A DNA stretch of 36,681 nt from Betaproteobacteria bacterium (GCA_009693235.1 SHXR01000044.1:1-36681); one strand, 5' to 3'; numbered from the stretch's first letter, positions 1 through 7,793 are shown. A program made the numbers and translations. Notes: generated from the sequence alone by a model not told the origin.

Positions 1-76
1 CGTGATCCCACCGGCCAGCCGCTGCTTCGAGAATTGCCTTATCCACGTCCAAACAAACCTTTCCAAGGCACACCAT
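1..76 (-). CDS. Possible 5' end of a leftward gene, cut by the window edge
   Basis: The minus strand is open from an ATG at 76 to the window edge (25 codons, beginning MVCLGKVCLDVDKAIL), and an in-frame TGA lies a few codons upstream of that ATG. I do not recognise the protein. The stretch is short enough to be open by chance, and there is no strong ribosome binding site. The reason for listing it is that the paired repeats and Pho-box-like site at 78-143 lie directly upstream, where its promoter would be. If real, it follows the dUTPase gene on the same strand after a gap of about 90 bases. Confidence 0.3.
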   Translation of the reverse strand, partial: MVCLGKVCLDVDKAILEAAAGRWDH

Positions 77-77
77 G

Positions 78-143
78 AGTGTTCGACTAACGCTGAAACT
101 TTGTCACATTAATGTCATAAAAGTGTTCCACTAACGCTGGAAC
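78..143. repeat. Two 22-bp direct repeats containing a palindrome (operator-like pair)
   Basis: Copies at 78-99 and 122-143 match at 20 of 22 positions and start 44 bp apart. The right copy contains a perfect inverted repeat, GTTCCA-N7-TGGAAC (125-143). The left copy keeps only four of the six arm pairs. The pair lies in the gap between the dUTPase stop and the possible leftward gene, so paired operator sites are a reasonable reading. A dispersed intergenic repeat is the alternative. Confidence 0.55.
101..122 (+). promoter_or_regulatory. Pho-box-like direct repeat
   Basis: The sequence reads TTGTCAC-ATTA-ATGTCAT followed by AAAA. Two TGTCA units are exactly 11 bp apart with an AT-rich spacer, which is the layout of a PhoB binding site (two CTGTCAT-like 7-mers separated by 4 bp). 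It lies between the two palindromic repeats. Its orientation is opposite to the leftward gene it would most likely serve, which lowers confidence. The centre also contains a 10-bp palindrome, ACATTAATGT (106-115), so another dimeric regulator is possible. Confidence 0.3.
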
Positions 144-165
144 CTGCCCTTTCACCCTTCACTTT

Positions 166-798
166 TCACTGCGCGTAGCGGCCCGCTAGAGCGCGATAGA
201 CATCGTCGCGAAAGCTTGCCGCATCGGCATCCAGCGTGGCGATGATTTCCGAGAGATGCTCGTTGTCTTCCCGCCCGCTCCAAGTCTTGCGATAGGTGCC
301 GGCTTTGTAACCGTTGTCCTGGCGGAAGAAATTAAGCACGTTCTTACCGACGTAGCGGCGATAGAGGCTGTCGATATCCAGCTCGACGCCATGCGCCAGC
401 GAGAAAAACGGCTGCGGGTCGAATGAGCGCTCGGCGAGTGTATGCCGGGCCACCGCCTCAATCAGATCATGCAGGGGTTGTTTTTCGCTAAGCCGTGCGC
501 TGTTTGCATAGGCATCGGCAAGGCCCCTCGCTAGCCGATGGTTGTCGATTTCGCGGCCCATGAGATCGGACATGCCGAAATGCCAGATGTCGATGACTTC
601 GAGGCGGATCTGCTCAACATCCGGTTGGGCGGATAGATCCTTCCACCATTTCCAGCCGACATGGTCCAGCATTTCCGCGCATTCGGTCCAGATGGCACGA
701 TGCCACGGATAACCAGCGGTGCGCCATGCATGATTCACCTTGAGATTCATCTCTTCTTGCAGGCCAATCATGGCGGCGAACTTGGCGATGTGGGGCAT
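166..798 (-). CDS. dUTP diphosphatase, dimeric all-alpha type
   Basis: This 210-residue protein belongs to the all-alpha dimeric dUTPase family (protozoal/phage type, MazG-related), which hydrolyses dUTP to dUMP and pyrophosphate. It is not the trimeric beta-barrel Dut. The metal-binding helices are visible: E39 and E42 in ECAEM, followed by the Trp-rich GWKWWK; then E67 and D70 in EVID. The nucleotide-binding segment is KNVLNFFRQDNGYK (152-165), followed by W173 and GREDN (175-179). All key residues appear intact. The ATG at 798 follows an A/G-rich GAAGAAATA. It is the last gene of a leftward run (Bug receptor, aldolase, cupin, dUTPase), 12 bases after the cupin stop. A housekeeping nucleotide-pool enzyme is unexpected at the end of a catabolic operon and may also have its own promoter. 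Confidence 0.85.
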   Translation of the reverse strand: MPHIAKFAAMIGLQEEMNLKVNHAWRTAGYPWHRAIWTECAEMLDHVGWKWWKDLSAQPDVEQIRLEVIDIWHFGMSDLMGREIDNHRLARGLADAYANSARLSEKQPLHDLIEAVARHTLAERSFDPQPFFSLAHGVELDIDSLYRRYVGKNVLNFFRQDNGYKAGTYRKTWSGREDNEHLSEIIATLDADAASFRDDVYRALAGRYAQ

Positions 799-810
799 TA
801 TTTCTTCAAT

Positions 811-1371
811 CTACTTAAGGTAGGTGGTGAGCGTTGCGCCTTCGTCGTGAACGAAGATCGCGAGCGCCTGAGCTTCGTCGGTCAGACTCACATTACCGGA
901 ATGGGAATGTACGCCGCCGATCGGTTCAAAAAATGTGCCGCCAGGTTGAAAGACTTCCATCGCGCCGTAGTTGAGCTGTGAGCGAATCGCGCCCTTCAGC
1001 ACCCAAACATTCACCGTGCCACCATGGACATGTGGTGGACTCCACGCACCCGGTGCAAAGGTCACGATAGCGATGGTGATGCGTTTGCCGGGTGCATGCG
1101 ACAGCGGTTCGGATGAAACGATTCTTGCGACCGGACGTGGACTGCCGTCTGCATTGACATTGAGAAGCGGATCGTGGATGGCGCCCGGAACGGCGCTGCC
1201 GCAGAGAATAAATGGCGGGGCCGCATGGTAGTCGGTGGATTCGCCACCGTTCCATTGCGGAAGGATTGGCGCGCGCGCCGCCAACAGCATCGCTGCGACG
1301 AGCAACAGTAACGAACACCACTGCCGGGACACGGACCACATCGATTCAGGACGCGTTTGGATGGTATGCAT
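811..1371 (-). CDS. Exported or membrane-anchored cupin-domain protein
   Basis: This is a 186-residue single-domain cupin behind a hydrophobic N-terminus (about residues 19-33), which would act as a signal peptide or anchor. Cupin motif 1 is at GAWSPPHVHGGTVNVWVLKG (H114 and H116); the usual acidic ligand position is occupied by Asn or Thr. Motif 2 is PIGGVHSHSGN, with H155 and a terminal Asn. A metal site with two or three His ligands is therefore possible, but the substrate is unknown. The reading frame is open to 1506, but a clear AGGAG lies seven bases before the ATG at 1371. That start also leaves 31 bases after the aldolase gene instead of overlapping it. It probably acts in the periplasm in the same pathway as the aldolase and Bug receptor upstream. 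Confidence 0.75.
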   Translation of the reverse strand: MHTIQTRPESMWSVSRQWCSLLLLVAAMLLAARAPILPQWNGGESTDYHAAPPFILCGSAVPGAIHDPLLNVNADGSPRPVARIVSSEPLSHAPGKRITIAIVTFAPGAWSPPHVHGGTVNVWVLKGAIRSQLNYGAMEVFQPGGTFFEPIGGVHSHSGNVSLTDEAQALAIFVHDEGATLTTYLK

Positions 1372-1402
1372 CGAAGAGCTCCTGTCCGGCCGAGATGCCG
1401 TG

Positions 1403-2116
1403 CTAGTTCTGCAGCCCCATTTGCTGCAACGCGTGCGCGCGCCACATCGGCCATGCACGGTTGTAGTTTTGATTGGGGACGGATGCGGCGACTTCCTTGT
1501 CATCAAGCGTCATGAGCGAGACGCCTGTGCGCATGATGGTCATCGCCTGCATCTGCATTTTCGCACTCAATTCAAGATAGACGCTACGGCCGACCGCGCG
1601 CGGCAGCGATTCGCCGACGACGACCGCGCCGTGCCCCCGCATCAGAGCGGCCGGACAGGCTTTGAGGGTCTTGGCCAGTGCCTGACCAAGATAAGGCGTC
1701 TTAACCAGCAGATCGGTCCCTTCTTCGAAATCGCGGATTTCGTAATTGGGGACACCGTGGCCGATGAACGCAGCCATATGAAAGATCGCACGGAGCGGTT
1801 GATGAGTGATGCTGAATGGCACCACCGATGGGGAATGGTTGTGTACCACCGACATGACATCGGGGCGCGATTTGTAGATTTCGCCGTGAATGAAGCGCTC
1901 TCGGACCGATTCTCTGCCGTTCGCGTTGAGCGGATTGCTATCGAGGTCGTATTCGATCATATCGTCTGGCATCACCAATTCCGGCGCGAGATGCTTGGCC
2001 AGGAAATACCGGTTGGGATTGGCGGCGGAGCGGATGCTCACATGGCCATACGCATCGATCACATCGTGTAGGGCGAGGATGCGGTAGGCGGCGGCAAGAT
2101 CAATGAGTGATTCCAT
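1403..2116 (-). CDS. Class II aldolase/adducin family protein (AraD/FucA-like)
   Basis: This 237-residue cytoplasmic protein has the fold of zinc-dependent L-fuculose-phosphate aldolase and L-ribulose-phosphate 4-epimerase. Visible landmarks are GHVSIRS (24-30), the acidic residue in HGEIY (E79), the zinc-ligand pair in VVHNHSPS (H92, H94) and a third His in RGHG (H162). These match the family's metal site. The members found beside Bug receptors in betaproteobacteria are mostly uncharacterised aldolases or decarboxylases of small hydroxy acids, so no substrate is assigned. The ATG at 2116 starts just after the Bug receptor stop (2129), with only a weak GGAT-type Shine-Dalgarno. It is the second gene of the leftward operon. 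Confidence 0.85.
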   Translation of the reverse strand: MESLIDLAAAYRILALHDVIDAYGHVSIRSAANPNRYFLAKHLAPELVMPDDMIEYDLDSNPLNANGRESVRERFIHGEIYKSRPDVMSVVHNHSPSVVPFSITHQPLRAIFHMAAFIGHGVPNYEIRDFEEGTDLLVKTPYLGQALAKTLKACPAALMRGHGAVVVGESLPRAVGRSVYLELSAKMQMQAMTIMRTGVSLMTLDDKEVAASVPNQNYNRAWPMWRAHALQQMGLQN

Positions 2117-2128
2117 GGTGTATCCAGT

Positions 2129-3103
2129 CTAGTCAGCGGTGATTTTTGCGGCATCGACGACGCGGCGCCATCGTTCGAGCTCAACCTTCACCAAGCCGCC
2201 GAACTGCTCGGGTGACCCACCCGCAACGTTCATGCCCTGTCTGGCGAGCGCGTCCTGCACATCCGGTTGCTTCAGCATACCGTTGAATGCGGCATTGATT
2301 TTCTCGATCACCGGTGCGGGCGTTCCGGCGGGTGCGAACAGGCCGTACCAGGTTTTTACTTCGAGCCCGGGCATGCCAAGCTCGATCAAGGTGGGGACTT
2401 GCGGAAAGGCAGGCGATCGCTGCGCACTTAGGAGGCCCAGCATGCGCAGCTTGCCGCTTTGCAAATAAGGCGCGGCGCTTTGCGTGGGGATCATCATGGC
2501 TTGCACATGTCCGGCGATGAGATCGGCAATCGCACCACCGGCGCCTTTGTACGGGACATGCACCAGATCGATCTTGGCCTCCATCTTGAACAGTTCCATG
2601 GCTAGGTGTTGCGGCGTGCCATTGCCGGATGAGGCGTAGTGGAACCTGCCGGGTTGCGCGCGGGACGCATCCACCAATTCCTTCAGCGATTGCATGCCCG
2701 CATGGGGTGATGCGCAGAGCGAAACATCACTGATGGCGAGCAAGATGATCGGGGCAAAGCTCTTGATCGGATCGAACGGCAGCTTGCGATTGATCGCCGG
2801 ATTGGTCGAAAACGCCGTTGCCGTCGACAGCAGCGTGTGTCCATCGGGTTGCGCCTTGGCGACCGCCTCTGCGCCGATGTTGCCGCTCGCGCCGACACGA
2901 TTGTCGGTGACAACACCGGTTTTCCATTGCTCAGCCAAGCGCGGACTCAACAGGCGGGCGAGAATATCGGCCCCCACCCCGGGCGTGAACGGGACCACGA
3001 TTTGAATGGTCCGAGACGGATAGCTCTGGGCCAGGCATGTCGTGGTGACACACACGGTTGCGCAGAGCTGCACCACGAACGAGATCGTTTTAAGGATGTT
3101 CAT
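2129..3103 (-). CDS. Bug-family periplasmic substrate-binding protein (TTT type), copy 1
   Basis: This is a periplasmic receptor of the tripartite tricarboxylate transporter family, about 324 residues long. A Sec signal peptide ends at about CLA|QSYPSR. The family's first ligand-loop motif is seen as IVVPFTPGVGADILAR, followed by NRVGASGNIGAEAVAKAQPDGHTLL and VPYKGAGGAIADLIAGHV. A TTG lies directly before the ATG; I chose the ATG at 3103 because the closest Shine-Dalgarno fits it. It heads the leftward operon with the class II aldolase, cupin and dUTPase. No TctA/TctB membrane partners are present, as is usual for the many orphan Bug proteins. The ligand is probably a small carboxylate handled by the aldolase (inference). 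Confidence 0.9.
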   Translation of the reverse strand: MNILKTISFVVQLCATVCVTTTCLAQSYPSRTIQIVVPFTPGVGADILARLLSPRLAEQWKTGVVTDNRVGASGNIGAEAVAKAQPDGHTLLSTATAFSTNPAINRKLPFDPIKSFAPIILLAISDVSLCASPHAGMQSLKELVDASRAQPGRFHYASSGNGTPQHLAMELFKMEAKIDLVHVPYKGAGGAIADLIAGHVQAMMIPTQSAAPYLQSGKLRMLGLLSAQRSPAFPQVPTLIELGMPGLEVKTWYGLFAPAGTPAPVIEKINAAFNGMLKQPDVQDALARQGMNVAGGSPEQFGGLVKVELERWRRVVDAAKITAD

Positions 3104-3230
3104 CAAGCCTACGATACCGCAATTGTGCCGATGTGCGCTTTAGCCGATGCATCGCAGGGTCGCGGAGCGGGCGCCTGCGCCGATTCGTTACGCTTGCGGT
3201 CCGCTTACGACCGTATTGCGCATTAACTGA

Positions 3231-4733
3231 ATGATTGACCGCCGACTGCTCGCTCTGCTCATTGGTTTGTTGTGCATGCTGTTGCAAGGTCAGTCCGCAC
3301 GCACGTCGATGGTCGTATCTGCCGGCGGTGTGCAGCTCGCGCTGCCGGTCGTGGCGGGATTTCGCGCTCCGGAGGGCGATGAGCGTGTGGTGATGAGTGC
3401 TGTTCGCGTTGGGGTCCCGCCGCAACATCGGATGCTCGCGCTCTTTCTGTCTAAAGAGGACCTCAAGCGCTTCACCGAGGGCGAAGCGCCGCGGCTTGAT
3501 CGCTACTATGTGGTGCAAATTCCCAAACGTGCCGAAGGCATAGCGGTCACGATCAGCGATTTTCAGAGTGTGCGTCATGCGATGAAGAACGACCACAGTT
3601 TGTTGATGCGCGGCCATTCCGCGGGTGCGGCCATTCGCGCCAAGGCGATCCAACGCGGTCTGATCCGGGCTGATCGGACACTGGAAGAGCGCGAACTCGC
3701 ACGCCTGATCCTATTGCCCGGCTTCTCCACCAAGGATCGGGTGAGTGAGATCTCCGGGCGTGGTGTCGGGCTCGACGTGGTTCACGATCGTGTCCAATCG
3801 CTCAAGGGCACCATCGAGATCCGCTCCACCGGATCAGGGCAAGGCGCGACCTTTGAAACGCGCATTCCCGCGTCACTGGTATCCGTGCATGCATTGCTGG
3901 TGCTCGCCAGTGGACAGCAATACGCGCTGCCGACGCACACGATTGAACAAGCGTTTGCGCCGGAAGCGGGCGAGTACGTCAAAATCGCCGGTGAGATGCA
4001 CTTCAAATATCGTGAACGCCTCTATCCAATGAGAAAGCTCGCTGAGTTGGGCGGCATTGGTCGTGCCAACGATAAGCAGCTTGAACTCGCAAACTACTCG
4101 GTGGTGCTGGTGCGTGCCGATGAGAAGACGGAGGCGGTTCTCGTCGAGTCGATCGTCGATGGGTGCGATCTGATCACCAAGGACATGGGCAAATTCGTGC
4201 GTCGGGTGCAGGGCGTCGCCGGTGTGGCGATTCTGGGCGACGGTGTGGTCGCGCCGCTGCTTGACATACCGGAGATGCTGCGTTCACCGGCGGCCGCGCA
4301 GGGACATGCGCAGGCCGGCGCATCGGCAGCACCGGTTGAGCAGGTGCGGGTCCTGGTCGTTGATGATTCGCTAGACGTCAGGCGCTCACTCATGCAGCTG
4401 ATCGGCGATTCGGGACTCGAATGTCAATCGGCCAATGACGGTGTCGAGGCGGTGCAAGCCATCGAAAAATTCCGCCCGCATGTCGTGATCACCGATCTTG
4501 AAATGCCGAACATGAACGGTCTTGAGCTTACCGCGCACTTGCGAAAACGCGCGGATACCAAAGACTTGCCGATCATCATGATTACTTCGCGCTCGCAAGC
4601 CAAACACCGCGAAATGGCCGAAAAGTCGGGGGTAAGTGTTTATCTCACCAAGCCTTACGGCGATGCCGACTTGATGGCGCAAATCGGTAATCTCATTGAA
4701 GGACGCGCAAATGAAATCAAGAGCGCAGCCTGA
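3231..4733 (+). CDS. Chimeric ORF: secreted-protein N-terminus fused to the C-terminal part of a CheA/REC hybrid kinase
   Basis: This 500-residue open frame joins two unrelated parts. Residues 1-125 have a signal peptide (RRLLALLIGLLCMLLQG) and resemble small exported proteins of unknown function. From about residue 131 (GAAIRAKAIQRG) the sequence is a CheA kinase, beginning just after the point where the G1 box (DDGxG) would be. F/G2 boxes follow (LPGFSTKDRVSEISGRGVGLDVV, 162-184), then the regulatory CheW-like domain (about 215-350) and a receiver domain with D378/D379, phospho-acceptor D422, T451 and K474. The Hpt domain, dimerisation helices, N box and G1 box are missing, so it cannot act as a kinase. 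The signal peptide would also export signalling domains that work in the cytoplasm. A deletion is the simplest explanation. At the junction a 10-bp direct repeat, GCGGCCATTC, occurs at 3610-3619 and 3627-3636. The receiver domain appears intact. Confidence 0.8.
   Translation: MIDRRLLALLIGLLCMLLQGQSARTSMVVSAGGVQLALPVVAGFRAPEGDERVVMSAVRVGVPPQHRMLALFLSKEDLKRFTEGEAPRLDRYYVVQIPKRAEGIAVTISDFQSVRHAMKNDHSLLMRGHSAGAAIRAKAIQRGLIRADRTLEERELARLILLPGFSTKDRVSEISGRGVGLDVVHDRVQSLKGTIEIRSTGSGQGATFETRIPASLVSVHALLVLASGQQYALPTHTIEQAFAPEAGEYVKIAGEMHFKYRERLYPMRKLAELGGIGRANDKQLELANYSVVLVRADEKTEAVLVESIVDGCDLITKDMGKFVRRVQGVAGVAILGDGVVAPLLDIPEMLRSPAAAQGHAQAGASAAPVEQVRVLVVDDSLDVRRSLMQLIGDSGLECQSANDGVEAVQAIEKFRPHVVITDLEMPNMNGLELTAHLRKRADTKDLPIIMITSRSQAKHREMAEKSGVSVYLTKPYGDADLMAQIGNLIEGRANEIKSAA
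3606..3640. other. Deletion/fusion junction inside the cheA chimera
   Basis: Secreted-protein sequence ends at about residue 125 and CheA sequence starts at about residue 131, so the breakpoint falls in this interval. The interval contains the direct repeat GCGGCCATTC at 3610-3619 and again at 3627-3636. A short repeat like this is a common footprint of slippage or end joining, but the parental sequences are not available for comparison. Confidence 0.6.
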
Positions 4734-5184
4734 ACGCGCCGGTGCAGGGTATATCGCGGCGACATTCGACGATGTGACGCTGGTGCTCGATCAGGATGAA
4801 GCCGAGGCGGTCATCGATACGAACGATCTCGGTAGCGAAGGCTTTACCGATTCCGCAAATCGCTTGGTCGTGGTGGAGCATAACGACGAATCTGTTCCCG
4901 TTGTTCGGCTGTCGAATATTTTCCAACGGCAAGACGGTAAGACCAGGGCCTTCGTGCTGATTGTCCACACGAGTCATTATCGGCTCGGTTTGATGTGCGA
5001 TGTGGTGCGCACGGTTGCCGCGACGAAAGTGCGTCTGGAGCCGCTCCCCGCCTGCATGCAGACCCCGGCGACGCTCGCCATCTCCGTTGCGCATTTGCAA
5101 GACGGCATCGGATTCCATTGTTCGGCGGAAGCACTGGCGCAAATGACCCGTACCAACCAGGTGGACGATGATGGCGATCGCTAA
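4711..5184 (+). CDS. CheW-like domain protein 1 of the damaged chemosensory cluster
   Basis: This is a 157-residue single-domain protein with the CheW-like pattern: a short N-terminal strand (AATFDDVTLVLDQDEAEAVI), then VPVVRLSNIF, an FVLIVHTSHYRLGLMCDVVRTV strand-turn-strand core and a short C-terminal strand. CheW proteins are cytoplasmic adaptors that dock CheA to chemoreceptors through SH3-like barrels. The frame can be read from a TTG at 4696, but AAGGA seven bases before the ATG at 4711 supports that start. The gene overlaps the end of the cheA chimera by 23 bases and is overlapped in turn by the next CheW-like gene, so all three were one translationally coupled unit. With the kinase domain gone it has no obvious partner here. 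Confidence 0.65.
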   Translation: MKSRAQPERAGAGYIAATFDDVTLVLDQDEAEAVIDTNDLGSEGFTDSANRLVVVEHNDESVPVVRLSNIFQRQDGKTRAFVLIVHTSHYRLGLMCDVVRTVAATKVRLEPLPACMQTPATLAISVAHLQDGIGFHCSAEALAQMTRTNQVDDDGDR

Positions 5185-5662
5185 GGCGTTGCGTTTGGAG
5201 CTTTCCGCTACGCAAAGCGTGGCGATCGCGCTACACGAAATGATTGCCGTCATCGAAGACGTCAAGCTGATTCACGTGCCGCGCGCGCCGGCTCATTGTC
5301 GATTCCTGGTGCTATGGCAAGAGCAATTGCTGCCATTGTTCGATCCGCTGGAATGGTGTGCCGCTACCGCGAATGCCCGGCGCGGTAGCGCGCAATTTCA
5401 CGCCATCGTGAGCTACGAGACGGCTATTGCAGATCGATTTGCGCTCGGCTGTATCGCGCTACATTCATTTCCCGCGGCCATTGAAGTCGACGACGCCGAT
5501 GCGTGCGCACTGCCCGCCCCGCGCTGGCGGTCGATTGCGCACGCCTGCTTTCTTGACGGGGATGTCATGATCCCGATCCTTGATCTTGCCGCCATGTTTG
5601 GTCGGCCGATGGAGCAAATGGCGGCTACCCCGCTCGATGACCTTGCTATCCTCGCGCCGTAG
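5168..5662 (+). CDS. CheW-like domain protein 2
   Basis: This 164-residue protein starts inside the 3' end of the preceding CheW-like gene (17-base overlap, AGGTGG upstream; ATG at 5168 or 5171). The pattern VKLIHVPRAPAHCRFLVLWQEQLLPLFDPLEW, then FHAIVSYE and FALGCIALHSFPAAIEV, and the C-terminal DVMIPILDLAAMFG fit a divergent CheW-like barrel; the last motif corresponds to the 'iPvidl' strand found in CheW and in CheA P5. Similarity is weak and the call rests partly on gene order: hybrid CheA followed by two small CheW-like genes is a known arrangement in proteobacterial pilus or chemosensory loci. It is the last gene of the unit and converges with the SDR gene. Confidence 0.55.
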   Translation: MMAIAKALRLELSATQSVAIALHEMIAVIEDVKLIHVPRAPAHCRFLVLWQEQLLPLFDPLEWCAATANARRGSAQFHAIVSYETAIADRFALGCIALHSFPAAIEVDDADACALPAPRWRSIAHACFLDGDVMIPILDLAAMFGRPMEQMAATPLDDLAILAP

Positions 5663-5683
5663 CGACGCAGTCTTGAACGGATG

Positions 5684-6529
5684 CTACCGACCGCCCATTG
5701 GATCGGTCGGGATGCGATCATTGAGAATGTCCTGCATGCGCATCTCGATGGCAGCTTTGATCGCACGGTGGGTGATGACGTAGAAACGTTCTTCCTCAAT
5801 CGCGCGGAAGACCTGCAGAGCCACATCGGCTGCCGTCAACCGGCCTGACGACACCGCTTTTTTCATAGACGCCCCCATCACTAACTGATTGGGCGTTTTC
5901 GGCGCACTTTGCAGTTCGTCCGGCCGGTTGCGCTCCGAATCTGCGATCCCCGATGGAAAGTAGGCGGGGCAAACAACCGAACAGCGGATGCGCGCCTTGG
6001 CCCGAGTGAGATCATGGTGAAGGGATTCGGTGAGCGCCACCACTGCATGCTTGGTGACGTTGTAGACGCCCATCCCCGGCGGTGAGATGAGCCCGGCCAC
6101 CGAGGCGGTGTTGACGATATGGCCGTCGGTGCCTTGTGCGAGCAGGATGGGCGTGAAGACACGCACGCCGTGAATGACGCCCCACACGTTGACGCCCATG
6201 CCCCAGGTCCAGTCGGCAGTCGTGCTTTCCCAGACCGCGCCAAGCGGCGCCACGCCCGCGTTGTTGCAGACAACGTGCACTGCACCATACCGATCGAGCG
6301 TTGCACGCGCGAGGGCTTCCACGTCTTCTGCGCGAGATACGTCGGTGCGCTGCGTTGCGACGGTGAGACCGGCGGCGCGTAGTGCGGCGGCGGTTTTATC
6401 CAGCGCCGTTGCATCCACGTCAGCCAGCATCAGTTGCATGCCTTCCTGCCCGAGCCGTTCGGCCATCGCCCGGCCAAGGCCACTTGCACCACCGGTGATG
6501 ACGGCGATGCGATCATTGAATTCCTGCAT
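5684..6529 (-). CDS. Short-chain dehydrogenase/reductase (SDR family)
   Basis: This is a 281-residue classical SDR, an NAD(P)-dependent oxidoreductase of alcohols or ketones. The cofactor motif is VITGGASGLG near the N-terminus. NNAG, the catalytic Ser in NTASVAG, and YNVTK (Tyr and Lys) all follow in the expected order. The C-terminal extension after PAYFPSGIADSERNRPD, ending RMQDILNDRIPTDPMGGR, is found in SDRs of uncharacterised lipid or steroid-like catabolism. The frame is open to 6628, but the ATG at 6529 starts the fold directly (MQEFNDRIAVITGG) and leaves 93 bases to the divergent acyl-CoA dehydrogenase. Shared regulation with that gene is plausible. The substrate is unknown. Confidence 0.85.
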   Translation of the reverse strand: MQEFNDRIAVITGGASGLGRAMAERLGQEGMQLMLADVDATALDKTAAALRAAGLTVATQRTDVSRAEDVEALARATLDRYGAVHVVCNNAGVAPLGAVWESTTADWTWGMGVNVWGVIHGVRVFTPILLAQGTDGHIVNTASVAGLISPPGMGVYNVTKHAVVALTESLHHDLTRAKARIRCSVVCPAYFPSGIADSERNRPDELQSAPKTPNQLVMGASMKKAVSSGRLTAADVALQVFRAIEEERFYVITHRAIKAAIEMRMQDILNDRIPTDPMGGR

Positions 6530-6622
6530 GGCGAGGATGCCTCGAAATCGGTGAGAGGCCCGTATTGTCCGGCAAATTGCCGAATGATTCGGTACGCTCT
6601 GGGCAATGCCAAGGAGAATGCA

Positions 6623-7768
6623 ATGCAACGTCCCACGCCCGCCTGGTCAACGCCGGAACTCCAAACATTGCGCGCTCAGGTCACGCGCTTTTTTGCGGCG
6701 GAGATTTCACCGCATATGGAGCGTTGGTCAGAGCGGGGCTACATCGATCGCGAGACATGGCGGAAGGCAGGCCAATTGGGCATTGCGCTGCCCGATATTG
6801 CTGAGGAGTACGGCGGCGGTGGCGGGGACTTTCGCCATCTTGCGGTGGTGTTGGAAGAAGGCGGCTACGTGGCCGAAGCAGCTTGGGGCGTTGCGGTGCA
6901 TGCGATCGTCGCGCAGTACCTCGCGGCTTACGCATCGGCGGAGCAAAAGCGCCGCTGGTTGCCGCGCCTGACGGCAGGCGAATGGGTTGGTGCCATTGCC
7001 ATGACTGAACCGGGCGCCGGTTCCGATCTGCAAGGCATCAAAACACGCGCGATTCGCGATGGCGATGCGCTGGTCATCAATGGTCAGAAAACGTTCATTA
7101 CCAATGGCTGGCATGCGGGACTGGTGATCGTGGTCGCCAAGACCGATCCGTCGGAGGGCGCCAAGGGGATTTCCTTGATCGTCGTCGAAACGGAGCATTG
7201 CGCGGGATTTCGTCGTGGCCGACTGCTGGAAAAAATTGGTCAAAGCGCGCAGGACACGGTGGAACTTGTTTTCGACGATGTGCGCGTCCCTGCCGACCAC
7301 ATCCTGGGCGGGCAACCAGGGCAAGGCTTCTATCAATTGATGAAGCAATTGCCCTATGAGCGCCTCATCATCGGTGTCCGAGCGGTGGCGACGATCGAGC
7401 GCGCCTTGGAACTTACGCTCGAGTATGTACGCAGCTGCCAAGCTTTTGGTAAATCGCTCTTCGATCAGCAGAACACGCGCTTCGAGTTGGCTGAAATGGC
7501 GACCGAAGCGAAGATCGCGCGCACGTTCGTCGACCGGTGCGTGAGCGATCTTGTGGCAGGCAAGCTCGATGCGCCGACCGCCTGCATGTCGAAGTGGTGG
7601 ACCACCGACAAACAATGTGAAGTGATCGACCGGTGCCTGCAACTATTCGGCGGCTATGGCTATATGCGGGAATACCCGATCGCCCGCATGTATGAAGATG
7701 CGCGGGTGCAACGCATCTACGGCGGGGCCAACGAGATCATGAAAGAGGTGATCGCGAGGAGCTTGTAG
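6623..7768 (+). CDS. Acyl-CoA dehydrogenase, long-chain/isovaleryl type
   Basis: This 381-residue FAD flavoenzyme introduces an alpha,beta double bond into an acyl-CoA. Family signatures are AMTEPGAGSDLQGIKTRA (126-143), INGQKTFITNG (152-162) and the C-terminal QLFGGYGYMREYPIARMYEDARVQRIYGGANEIMKEVIARSL. Position 376 of medium-chain enzymes (catalytic Glu of YEGT) is Gly here (YGGANE). Instead E246 in LPYERLI sits where isovaleryl-CoA and long-chain dehydrogenases carry their catalytic base, so the active site should be functional. The frame extends upstream to 6434, but the ATG at 6623 has a strong AGGAG at good distance and begins the conserved sequence. It is divergent from the SDR; a joint role in a CoA-dependent pathway is inferred. 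Confidence 0.92.
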   Translation: MQRPTPAWSTPELQTLRAQVTRFFAAEISPHMERWSERGYIDRETWRKAGQLGIALPDIAEEYGGGGGDFRHLAVVLEEGGYVAEAAWGVAVHAIVAQYLAAYASAEQKRRWLPRLTAGEWVGAIAMTEPGAGSDLQGIKTRAIRDGDALVINGQKTFITNGWHAGLVIVVAKTDPSEGAKGISLIVVETEHCAGFRRGRLLEKIGQSAQDTVELVFDDVRVPADHILGGQPGQGFYQLMKQLPYERLIIGVRAVATIERALELTLEYVRSCQAFGKSLFDQQNTRFELAEMATEAKIARTFVDRCVSDLVAGKLDAPTACMSKWWTTDKQCEVIDRCLQLFGGYGYMREYPIARMYEDARVQRIYGGANEIMKEVIARSL

Positions 7769-7793
7769 CGAGCGGCCGAGAATTTCTCTCAAT

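Noticed and set aside
6434..6622. N-terminal extension of the acyl-CoA dehydrogenase by 63 codons
   Set aside because: It would overlap the divergent SDR start; a strong AGGAG precedes the ATG at 6623.
7769..7793. Terminator between the converging acyl-CoA dehydrogenase and Bug receptor genes
   Set aside because: Only a 4-bp GAGA/TCTC stem with no U-tract is visible.
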